Assembly: GCF_010389155.1 (NCBI RefSeq)
Contig: NC_057762.1
Span: forward strand, 35,524,055-35,588,054
DNA length: 64,000 nt
DNA from: Erigeron canadensis
Taxonomy: Eukaryota; Streptophyta; Magnoliopsida; Asterales; Asteraceae
Direction of reading: 5' to 3'
Shown here one piece after another: positions 10,141 to 20,086 of the stretch; the first letter of the stretch is position 1, and the number at the start of each line of letters is the position of its first letter. Below the pieces are notes generated by a model. That model did not search any database, was not told the DNA's origin, and saw only the letters and a program-made list of their open reading frames with translations. The translations under genes and the position numbers were made by a program.

Positions 10141-12866
10141 ATAGAAATGACCTTTTAATTTATAACGGAATATAGATATTTGTTCTAATGATTTATTGAC
10201 AAAATCTTAACTCAATTTTGACTTTTACACTCAATTATAAATGTTTATCATATATATTTGTTATCAACAAATCATTCTAGTTTATTAGGAATCGACACAT
10301 AGCATGAAATATAAAAAGTTGAATTTTGTTATCACAACAAATAATAGGAAATGAAACTGAGTATCGAATCCCATCAAATAGCAAAAAGTTCTTCGAACCA
10401 AATAAATCCTTATTCGTATGATTAGGAAGACTGTATTTCTTAATGAAGGTGGGCGAAAGCAAATGATTTGATTGTAGGACTTTTATACGAACTACTAGAA
10501 ATAGAAAATAGTATATTTGCTGTCGAGCTTTCAATACATTTGCCTTTCCAAAAATGGCTTTAAATACATTTGTTTCCATAATTAATATTATCGAGAGGAA
10601 CACATCTAACTCTACCCACGTTGTCACGTACTATTACAGATTTATCTTTTAGTATGATTCAATCTATTATATATATTTTTTCTGTTAACCACAAATCTAT
10701 CATAAAATTGCCCACATTAAGAATCTAATTAAGGACTTCAATTAGTCCGTTATCTGACTTATCATGTTTACGGATGAACGGATTAGTGTGGTGGTTTTTC
10801 CTAAGAAAAAAACGTGTTAAAAGCGAATTGTTGTGTACCTTTAGGCATTAATTAATCGTACCTATAAAACATTTGGCATCATACTTTTAAATTTGTTTTT
10901 TAAAAAGCGAATTAGTAGTTAACTTTTGAAATACCACAGTGACATTTAATTGCCTAATATGTGGAGTTTGAATCATGCATGTCTGAGATGAATTAGACTT
11001 TCAAAAGCCCCCCTAATAATCCACTCCTACAAATGTATAGGAAGTAGGATTCAAACCCTGATGGATTTTTTTAAGATTTTAGTTGGTCATTAGATACAAA
11101 AGTAATTAATAAATTTTATAATTTTTGACATGTCAAGAGCTTTTACTAACACATCCCAACACGGGCTTCATGACATATATTATTAGGAATAAAGAGAAAA
11201 AGTAGTTATAATTATAAGGGTTAGCTAATATGCTGCTAACAACATTTATTTTCCTCATGTTATTCTCACATTCAAGGGGAATTGTTTATTAATTTATCAT
11301 GTGAGAAATGCAGGGGGCTGTTTGTAAGAGTAGCAGCTTTGCTGTTAACAACATTTTTATATTTTTCCCATAATTATAATAGTTTATATGAAATTTAAAG
11401 GACAAGATAAACTCAAGTGTGGAATAGAAGAGGTTGTCAAGGGCTTCACCCTTAATAATCGTTGACGCGGTTCAAATTATGTTTTTATTATTCAAAAACC
11501 ATACTATTGATTCTTTTTTCGAACATTTAGTCGGTATGCGGTTAAAGAAATCTCACCGTATAATGGTGAAGCCTTGCACGTACCTAGACAACGAGATGTT
11601 GACCATGAGCCGTTACAAGTATTCGGAGAAAAAAACCCAAAAACTTGTCATCCCTAAAGACCGAACTCAAAATCTTGAGTCAAACCTGAGATGCATTTGA
11701 CCAGTTGGACTAGTTATCATTGTCCATATCATTGATTCAATAATAGTTTTATAGGTCGTTATTAAATGTTGTTTTTATGTTATGGTTTGTGGTAAATTAT
11801 AAAAAATTAATATTTTTTTCTTAATCAAATTATAAACAATTGATGTTTGTACTTTATTATTATTTTTATTATTTTTGTTGTTAAAGTTAATTTATAACAC
11901 CAACATTTATTTTCACTTTGATATCTTTTCAAATATAATAATTTGTAAAATCATGATGTGTTTATTTTTATCTACGTTTTTATATAAATTTTATTCACAT
12001 AATGTATATTGTCTTATATAATAAGTTTATACGTCAATTTTTTTCTAAAAATTATTTTAAGACTTTATAAATTCAACACGGGGTTGATAAGTTTGTAGGT
12101 TTTAACATCTAGAAACATTTATGTCAATAAACCAAGTGGCGTACAATATTAGATTAAGCTTTTAAAATTACTTGCAACAAACTTGTACATAATGCCGCAC
12201 AAGGACCTCACACCACAACTGCCAAGCGTCAAAATACACACAACCACCAAAACCCTCTACTAGCCCCCTACATATTTGTGAAAATATGGGAGAAAAACGA
12301 TCATATCACCGTTGCTAACGGTCAAAATTCACTCAACCAGCATTTCGTTCATTTCATGGGTATAATACCCTTTGAATCTTTAAAAAAATTATAAAAATGC
12401 TACATAATTTTATATACTGTAACAGAAATAGTCAATATACAATTACAATTTATTCAAAGTAATTGGTATCAAATAGTCACAAAAAAACATAAACTTTAAA
12501 GTGCACCAACAACAAACTAACATTGAAATAAACACAACCTCATAAAAACAATTTTGAAAGATATTTAAAAATAAAAAATGAAAAAAATTGATTGAACCGA
12601 AAAAGAAAAGAAATGTAGCCACTTCATTACATGGATAATACCACCATAAAATGGGGCATAAAAGCGGCCACCCTTAGACAGAAAAAATATTAATCACCGT
12701 TAATGGTTCTAAAAATTATATATTCTCAAATTGCCAAGCTGGTAGCATAAAATGAAATTATAAATCAGAGTATCAGGTTCAAATTTAAAATTCATATATT
12801 CATGCGTAAAAAAAGTTTTATAACTAATTAGTAATTAATAGGTAATTAATAAGGTTTAGTATATAA
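10141..12866. other. Intergenic, no gene supported
   Basis: 2.7 kb of AT-rich sequence. Open frames at 10277-10627 (-) and 11434-11700 (+) show no recognisable family, no splice partners and no coding bias visible by eye. No repeat ends with target duplications were found. Confidence 0.45.
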
Positions 12867-13741
12867 CTAGATTTTAGACCCGTGTGGATTTTAGACCCGT
12901 GTCCAACACTGGACACGGGATTTACGATATTAACAATATTAGATCTCCATACATTTAAGTCATAAAAGCTTACAATTTTAAAAAATACGGTTTTAAGTGT
13001 TATATTTTGCAAGTTGTAGTACAATAATCATAGGTTCCTCACTGTTATTATTAGCCTAGACATATTGGTGAAATTGTTTGCCGTAGTCATTCCACAAGGC
13101 ACATGCTATATATAATAATTTCTCCATTATAGAATATTTTGAAACAGATGTACTCATAATTTGATATTATTAAGAAAAATAACTAAGAATTAAAATATAA
13201 ACATATTTGTGATCCTGTACTTGACACTCGAGTATATGTATTTAATCATGATGCACATTCATAACACGCATATGTTTATTTTCAATCACTTGTTCTATGA
13301 TAATATGATAACAATTAGGATTGTTTTTATATTATTTGATAACGATTAGGACTCTTCTAATATTTGTTAATAAGTCATTAGGTTTTCAAATTATATTTTG
13401 TAAAAAATATTTCATATGTTAAATTTTTTTTTGTTTAATTAAATGATTGTAAATTTTAAAAAATTCTCTCAAGTTGATGGCTAAAAATAAATATAAATGA
13501 AGTATTCAAGGCTAAAAAGTGTAAATTATTGATGGAAAACAAAAAAAGTGTAAATTAATGAGACTTTTTCTACAAATTAATATAAATATTAATATAATAA
13601 TATATTTGGATAATGATTATTATGATTTTTAATTTGTAGTTTATCTAAATGATGACATCATCAAAAGTCAATTTGATGAAATCGAACGATGTGATTGGTT
13701 AATTAGTCATTAGTTCAACTGTCTTATAGTATATATTAAGA
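12867..13741 (-). mobile_element. Non-autonomous Helitron, 875 bp, duplicated 3' terminus
   Basis: Read on the minus strand it starts TCTTAATATATACTATAAG at 13741 and ends in CTAG at 12870-12867. It lies between A (plus-strand 13742 is T) and T (plus-strand 12866 is A). The 3' hairpin is the same GTGTCC/GGACAC stem as in the 2810-3652 copy. The 18-base segment around ATTTTAGACCCGTGTGG is present twice in tandem at the 3' end, so the terminus looks duplicated. No coding capacity. Confidence 0.85.
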
Positions 13742-13845
13742 TAATTAAAGTATGGACCATGCAATTAACAGTTTAATTATTCCTAAACTCGAGTTGGTAA
13801 TATGTACTAATTAAATCTGTTGGTCGTGTGTATACAATAAAGAAA

Positions 13846-14004
13846 GGGAAATGCTAAATAAAACCCCAAGGGTTGTATTTAACGTGCATAAAAAAACTTG
13901 TACCTTCCGTATTAAAAGCTCGCCCCCTGATTTTCATGGTAAATATACAAACAATTTATGCACCTTAAACACAGCCCTAAGGGTTGTATTTAGCAAAACC
14001 CATA
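13846..14004. mobile_element. MITE, about 159 bp, 10-bp target duplication
   Basis: Inverted arms of about 47 bp: GGGAAATGCTAAATA on the left against the complement of TATTTAGCAAAACCC on the right. A direct repeat AATAAAGAAA flanks it at 13836-13845 and 14005-14014. The duplication length fits Mutator-type MITEs better than Tourist or Stowaway. Confidence 0.75.
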
Positions 14005-14270
14005 AATAAAGAAATATAATGAAATCTCATAAGAATCTAATCTAATATATCTAATATATAAATCGAGAAATAGAAATATGTGATTGTTAAATGTTTAAGC
14101 TTGAGTATGAAACCTTTTACCTTTTAACTTTTAAGTCAATAAAATGAATCCCTAATTATTTAGTAATTATAGGATAAATATTAATTATATTGTATATGAG
14201 GGTTTCCATATACCTAAACTTGGATATCTAATAGCCACATACTCACTTTTCATATATGTATATACATATA

Positions 14271-14475
14271 GGGGTTAGTTATTGTAAAACACTTACTAAG
14301 GTAAAACAAATAAGATAAGATTTTGACATTTGGATCATGATAAAATTGATGCACGGAGATTCACATATATGTTGATGCACGATGATTTTCATGATGCACG
14401 ATGATTTTTAGTGATGAAAAACTTATTGTTTTACATGTTTTACTTTAATACTTGTTTTATTTTACCTAAAACCTA
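14271..14475. mobile_element. MITE family M1, copy 1
   Basis: The left arm has TATTGTAAAACA and TAAGGTAAAACA; the right arm has the inverse, TGTTTTACTTTAATACTTG. The interior holds GATGCACGATGATTTT twice. A sister copy with the same arms and interior is at 19876-20086. Borders are approximate. Confidence 0.65.
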
Positions 14476-14490
14476 AACATATATATAGAA

Positions 14491-14732
14491 AAAGGTTCAT
14501 GTGAGAATCATTTGAATTGGAAGAATCATAAGAACCTTTAAATTATAACTTTATGTTCATACGATAAGGCTCATGTGAGAAATGTTCACCAATGAACATA
14601 ACTATTATTAAGTGTAACCTGATCTGTTCATATGTGTTCACATATACATTCACATATGAATATGAAGCTATAATTTAAAGGTTTCGCAATCCATGGTTCA
14701 TCCAATTCAGATGGTTCTCACACAGCCTTTAT
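14491..14732. mobile_element. MITE with arms of about 60 bp
   Basis: The left arm (AAAGGTTCATGTGAGAATC through TTTAAATTATA) is the imperfect inverse of the right arm (TATAATTTAAAGG through GGTTCTCACACAGCCTTT). The middle also contains short palindromes around TTCACATATACATTCACAT. Target duplication unclear. Confidence 0.65.
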
Positions 14733-15160
14733 ATGTGCATTGACCGACTTATACAAGTATAAAGATAGAACAACTAAAGTTGGTGCCAAGGCGAGTCTTG
14801 AAGCTCGGCGTGGCCACTCGTTCTCCCTTCTTGCGTTAGCACCAACCTCGGCGTGGCTCTTCCTAGATGGACTCTTCTCCCCATCGCCAGGTGAGGAATA
14901 GGTGGTGGTGGTCCCGGGTAACGTAAACAAAAAAAAAACTACTTTTTATTCAAAATTAACCGTAACTTGTTTTTTTTCCCTTTTCCACCTTTTATTTAAA
15001 CAACACATTACTCACTCTTTCAAACACACACACACATTACTCTTTCAAACAACACACACATATGCTCTTCTACTATTCTATCATCCACACATTTCATTCA
15101 CACAAAGAAAACACACACACATACAAATTTAAAAACAATCCAACATTTCATAAAAAAAAA
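14733..15160. other. 5' flank of the Harbinger copy
   Basis: A locally GC-rich stretch (about 14780-14925) with repeated CTCGGCGTGGC words, followed by CA-rich low-complexity sequence. It probably holds the 5' end of the Harbinger element, but I could not match it to a right terminal inverted repeat. Confidence 0.4.
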
Positions 15161-16343
15161 ATGTCAAGTTCCGACGAAGATTCAACATCATACATTCTTA
15201 GATACATAATAGATCCAGAAATTTTGAACACATTTGTTACTTTTTTAAAAGATGAAGAAAGAGAAACAGAAAAAGCTCAGCCCGGGTGAACATACCAAGA
15301 GCACCAAGAAGTCATTACTTCGTCCCGGAGCTCGTATATCCTCCTGATTATTTTTGCAGGCATTTTCGAATGCCTAAGAAAATGTTTATTCGTATAGTGA
15401 AAAACATACAAACCTTTAACGCCATACAACCATTACCGCCTCACTTTCGATACTTTCACAATCATGCTTTCGATGTCGTGGGTACTCCCACTTTAAACAT
15501 TTTTCAAAAATGTACATCCGTTGCACGCCAGCTGGCGTACAGTGCCAACGTCGACCAATTAGATGAGTAGTTGGAAATGGGTCGATAAACGTCATTTGGA
15601 GGTGCATGGTTTTCCGGGTATGCTCGAAAGCGTTGATTGTATGCACTGGCCATGGAGAAACTGCCCCACTGCATGGCAAGACCAATACACTCGTGGCGAC
15701 AAAGGACACCCCACGATTATGCTTGAAGCGGTTGCTTCATATGATTTGTGGATTTGGCATGCTTACTTTGGACCCTCCGGTTCGAACAACGAAATCAACG
15801 TACTCAATGAATCTGACTTGTTCGACGAGATCCTTGAAGATAGATCTCATGTGGTTAACTTTACCGCTAACGGCAAGCAGTTTACAAAATGGTATTATCT
15901 AGCCGACGATATTAATCCTTAATGGTCGACACTTGTGAAGTCTTTTAAGTGTCCCATGGACCCAAGACCACAAAGTCCAAGCGCTATCAAGAAGCTACAA
16001 GGAAAGACGTAGAGCGTGCATCTGGGGTTCTTCAAGGTCGTTGGGAAATCCTAACTCAGGGAGCGCGTCCATTGAGCATCAACAAAATTAAACGTGCGAT
16101 GTACGCTTGTTTGAATATTGCACAACATAGTCGTTGATTGGTCGTGCAATTAGTTCGCTCGATTTGGAGTTAATTCCACCCTAGAGGCCAGTTCGTGCTT
16201 GAGACGAACGAGTTGGAACACAGTTACGTATGATGGGGGAGTTACGTGATCGAGCGGCTCACAACCGTCTTCGAGAAGCTCTAGTAGAACACATTTGGAA
16301 CTTGTCGGAAAACCATCGTCAACGTCGAAGTTTGTTTTTTTAA
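15161..16343 (+). pseudogene. PIF/Harbinger (ALP1-like) transposase, broken
   Basis: Pieces of a DDE_Tnp_4 transposase follow one another in different frames: a start near 15161 (MSSSDEDSTSY), a stop at about 15287, a conserved block 15288-15567 (PRAPRSHYF, FRMPKKMF), a stop and shift before 15600, the catalytic core 15600-15920 (GMLESVDCMHW, GDKGHPTIMLEAVAS, GSNNEINVLN), then a stop and frame change into RKDVERASGVLQGRW (about 15990-16045) and a C-terminal piece 16231-16343. The first Asp (VDC) and the final Glu (DVERA) are visible. The second Asp, normally in GSNNDINVL, is Glu. A middle portion is missing. In intact elements this enzyme cuts and pastes Harbinger transposons. This copy is dead, and a SINE sits in its 3' end. 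Confidence 0.88.
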
Positions 16344-16578
16344 TAAAATGATTGAAAGAAACTTGCTCAATGCCGCATTCTGCGGGTTTTGAGCTTCAAT
16401 ACCTCGACGGTGTATGAAGGGGATTAAGATGTAAGGAGACCTTACCTCTACCTATGTAGAGAGGCTGCTTCCATTTCTACCTAATTGGTAAAAAAATGCC
16501 CTCCAACCTTTACATGGGATGAGGATCGAACCCATGTAGAGGTCAGGGTGTTTACCACTGATCCAACCATGCTGTTTT
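16342..16578 (-). mobile_element. tRNA-derived SINE inserted in the Harbinger 3' end
   Basis: On the minus strand the A box TGGATCAGTGG (16565-16555) and a perfect B box GGTTCGATCC (16532-16523) are correctly spaced, followed by a non-tRNA body. Direct repeats of GAAGTTTGTTTTTTT occur at about 16327-16341 and 16579-16593, a target duplication of about 15 bp that duplicates the end of the transposase frame. About 237 bp. Confidence 0.82.
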
Positions 16579-16599
16579 GAAGTTTGTTTTTTTTTTTAA

Positions 16600-17280
16600 A
16601 TAAAAGTGTAAAACTTTCCTTTTTTATTTATGTATCATGTTGTTTTTTCTGTTCGTTAGATGTAATATGTTTTAATTTTGTTGATGTATTTTTTTTTTAT
16701 GTAATAAAAGTAAGTTTATTTTATCTTAACATAAATATAAAATATTGATAAATAAAAGTAAAGGAAGAGATGAGGAAGAAGTGAAGAAGAGGTAGGGTTG
16801 GTAGTGAGTAGGAAGAAGTGATTTAAGGAGAGAAAAAAACTGACGTAACAGTGAGCAAGAACCAAGAAGAGCTGCAGGGTTGACAGAGGCATAAGAGTGA
16901 TATATTTTCAAAGAAAATAAAAAATGGTAGTTCCATTCCATGTACAAATCACGAAGGGTACGTAATAAAAAGTGACCGTTTCACACATAAAAACTAAGAA
17001 TTGAAGGATATTCATCCTTCGATCTTGACTTGAGAATATAAGTAAAGCTATCGATCGAGGTGGCTGTCGTATACGTTAATCGATCTGTTATATATATGAT
17101 TTCGATAATTAGGAACAGCAATGCCCAGTAATTTCAATAAAAGAAGAGAGATAATGTACGTTGTCAACATTTTTTCCTAGCTAAGCTGGATTGTATATGA
17201 AAATCGAAAGCAAATAACCAAACCACAATATAATCTTGAAGTAGAAATAGTGTACTCGTAATCGCATGTATCATGGAAGT
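16600..17280. other. Harbinger 3' flank and bHLH-B 3' region
   Basis: T-rich then purine-rich non-coding DNA. The stretch 16760-16880 may be the right end of the Harbinger copy. 17050-17280 should include the bHLH-B 3' UTR. A minus-strand 73-codon frame at 16726-16947 has no support. Confidence 0.4.
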
Positions 17281-18632
17281 TCATAGACCTTGTTGAAGGT
17301 TCCTCGCAAGATCTGTGGCTGTCATAAAGAAATCGTCCTCAATCTGCACACGTACAATTGATTAAAATGGATAAAAGTGAACCACATAAATATATATACT
17401 CCAAATTTTGCTGATATCTAATTAAGACTATTTCATATGAATGATGCAAGAAACAAGATATATATACCTGCGCGACAATCATGAAAAGAGTAGCCGTGTT
17501 TGCAAAAGGCATGGTGCTGCTACTGATGACTGATAGTCCAATCTTATGGATCGTGCTGAGCACCTTGGTTATCGACAATGAGTTTTTCTGGGACTGGATT
17601 CTTATTAGCACATGGTTTTGTGACATCCGCACTTCGATCTCATCACCACTAGATGATTTACTAGAGACATCATCCACACTACAATCCGCAGATTCTGAAT
17701 TAGCTTCATGATCAGTAGTTGGAGACAAGTCATCATCATTATTATTATTGGTAATTAGCCTAGAATTTTTGGAAATGAGAACAACAGATTGTTTAGCATC
17801 CCAAGCATTAACGCTAGATGATAAGCCTTCGAGTTCCTTGACGCGATCTTGGAGTTCCCTTATGTGATTTGCTGCATCTTCCAGCACAGATGCCTTATCC
17901 AACTAAAACGTACAACATTCATATATATACACAATAATATGGAAAAATTAAATTAGCTAGCTAGGGAATATATTATATATATATATTTGAATAAATTAAC
18001 TAGTACTCGATCCGTACCTTTTTAAGGTTAGGAAGGAGGGCAGACATAGAAATGAAAAGCTGATTCAATTTTTCTCTTCTCTTCCTCTCACTCAACACAT
18101 GATCTTGAGCCTGAACCGGACCCCTAGGCACCACGGTCTGAACCTTTTCATGATCAACAGCTTCAAACCCGGGGGAGGAATCATTGATCTGGACTTCAGA
18201 TTTCACCTCTCCGAAAGATATAGTGAAAGCGGATGATGAGACAAGACTAGCCTTCGGTGTTTGATGAGACCTTTTGTTAATGTTATACTCATTGCTAGCC
18301 TTTTGACATTTTATGTCAACTACCTGTTCTTCAAAGCTACTAATTATTGGAGTAGTCTGGAAAAATCTACCTTCATCATCTTCTGTGTAGATTATATCCG
18401 TGTCATATGATTCGATCATCTTATCGTTATAACTGATGAACTCATGGTCTTCGATTTCCTGTGATATCTACAATATATATTGCAACAATAATATTTATAC
18501 ATTATGAATCAGGACAAACTATACATTTGTATATACATGATCTTTAACTTTTTATATATATATATATATATTAGATCTAATTAACATGTTGTTCCTTACC
18601 AGTTCTGGGAACCACATCGACGAAATATCCAT
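17281..18632 (-). CDS. bHLH transcription factor, subgroup IVa, copy B
   Basis: Four coding exons in phase: 18632-18600, 18458-18018, 17902-17468 and 17343-17281, giving 323 residues. Exon 1 codes MDISSMWFPEL. Basic region HVLSERKRREKLNQ (about 131-144) has the G-box-reading H131, E135 and R139. Helix 2 begins LDKASVLEDA at the exon 2/3 junction; the base triplet there is TTG (Leu), so no start codon lies at 17902. The ACT-like C-terminus includes IEVRMSQNHVLIRIQSQKN, and the last exon codes the 20 residues from IEDDF to LQQGL. The structure matches copy A exon for exon, with copy A slightly longer. The likely role is a nuclear G-box-binding dimer in the IVa group, often jasmonate- or metabolism-related; the specific target is unknown. 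No frame breaks are seen, so it looks functional. Confidence 0.92.
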
Positions 18633-18689
18633 GGCCCTAGATAGATTTTTATTAGCCGTCTTAATTAATATGCTCAATCCAACTAGCCT

Positions 18690-19185
18690 GCAAAAATATA
18701 CTCAAAACTACTATTAGATCTAAAACAAATGCTTAACGTTGAACTATATATATATGGACTAAATTAATAACTAATGTACAAACACATAAAATTTATACAA
18801 TGAAGATCTATCTTTTGGAATGATACAAGAACAGACCCAAGTGATTAAACGCCGATATGAATTTTGGATTTATATAATATTTTCATATATATATAATTGA
18901 TGAAGCTTGAGGTCAGGGTTTACCTTTAAAACTAATGGAGTAGAAAGCATTGAAAATTATTGTGTGTTTGTTTATAGCTACAATAATTAAGGTACTGTAC
19001 AGACTAATTTGTTTAATTAATGTTGTTTATTAACTCGAGACCCACGTGTAAAACCAAATTTTTTCCTGCTTCTGCGCGCGGTTTCTACTTTCTTTATGTG
19101 AATAATAATTCAAAAACGTGCTAATATTTATATTTTTTAAGGTTGTTCACAGATGTTGATCAAAGCTACCATTATGGTCAAACTT
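18690..19185 (-). promoter_or_regulatory. bHLH-B 5' UTR intron and promoter with G-box
   Basis: A 5' UTR intron is plausible from donor AAG|GTAAAC near 18925 to acceptor TTTGCAG near 18690, matching the plan of copy A. TATAAA (minus strand) lies at about 18976-18971. A perfect G-box CACGTG is at 19043-19048, about 410 bases before the ATG, which could allow auto- or cross-regulation by bHLH factors (inference). CAAAAACGTGCTA at 19111-19123 repeats the word found upstream of copy A, and GGTCAA lies near 19176. Confidence 0.5.
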
Positions 19186-19875
19186 TAACCTAAAGAGCCA
19201 ATATCACTTTCTAGACCCTGGGCTAGGAATGGAAGTACGTATCAAATAAAATATATGATTTCATATCTATCTATTCGATCTAGAACTACCATATATTGTG
19301 AGATGAAAATCTCCTTACTCCATATCTATCTATCTATCTATTATAATAAAAAAAAAAATAGAAAAAAGCGTCTAGCTATATATGGTCTTTTTATGCAGTA
19401 TCAAAGGACTACTTGATCAGGGATCATAAATGAAACGCTACTAGATCACTCTAGTTCCATGATCGATGTATGGAACTGCTGGTATCGAGTCACGAGATGA
19501 TGAGCCAATAACAGATTGTTGTTTCTTCTGAAAAGTTATTTTCTTGATCTATTTGTTAACATTTAGATACACTAAATTTATGCCCGCACGATGCGGCGGT
19601 GACGGGTTGTGGTGGCCCGCGGAGGTAGCGCTCAACAGTGGTGAGGACGGGGGTGGTGGTGGTGACGGCGGTGGCGAATAGTTTAGATTATTGATGTAAT
19701 GTAGTTTTGATGATTGTTGAAACTTAAAATCAATATTGAAATTTTAAAAGAAAAATTGGCTTTATAACATAGCATATAAATAGTATAGACACGAGTATAT
19801 CATTTCTTTGTAAAGATTCAACTACTACTGATTAATACTTATTTGTTACTATATATATATATATATATATATATA
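19186..19875. other. Intergenic with one GC-rich repeat end
   Basis: No gene seen. At about 19570-19680 a GC-rich island (ATGCCCGCACGATGCGGCGG, then GGT/GGC repeats) resembles the ends of the dispersed repeat at 9895 and 53828. A TA microsatellite precedes the next MITE. Confidence 0.45.
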
Positions 19876-20086
19876 TGGGGGTTGGTTATTGTAAAACAAG
19901 TATTAAGGTAAAACAAATAAGACAAGATTTTGGTCGTTAGATCATGATAAAATTGATGCACGAAAATTCACAAAGCACGTGCAGGATGCATGATGATAAT
20001 TTTCATGCACAGTGATTTTCAATCAAGAGAAACCAGTTGTTTTATCTGTTTTACTTTAATACTTGCTTTGTTTTACATAGAAACTA
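19876..20086. mobile_element. MITE family M1, copy 2
   Basis: It shares arms and interior with 14271-14475: TATTGTAAAACAAGTATTAA on the left, the inverse TTTAATACTTGCTTTG on the right, and ATCATGATAAAATTGATGCA inside. It inserted next to a TA repeat. Borders approximate. Confidence 0.65.

Noticed and set aside
11434..11700. 88-codon plus-strand gene
   Set aside because: No family resemblance, no splice partners, AT-rich surroundings; length expected by chance.
16523..16565. tRNA gene on the minus strand
   Set aside because: The A and B boxes are good, but no cloverleaf stems or 3' acceptor end follow, and a body, tail and target duplication mark a SINE.
17900..17902. Start codon for bHLH-B at 17902
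   Set aside because: The triplet is TTG and lies directly after a splice acceptor. Exons 1 and 2 upstream complete the bHLH domain in phase, so it is an internal Leu codon.
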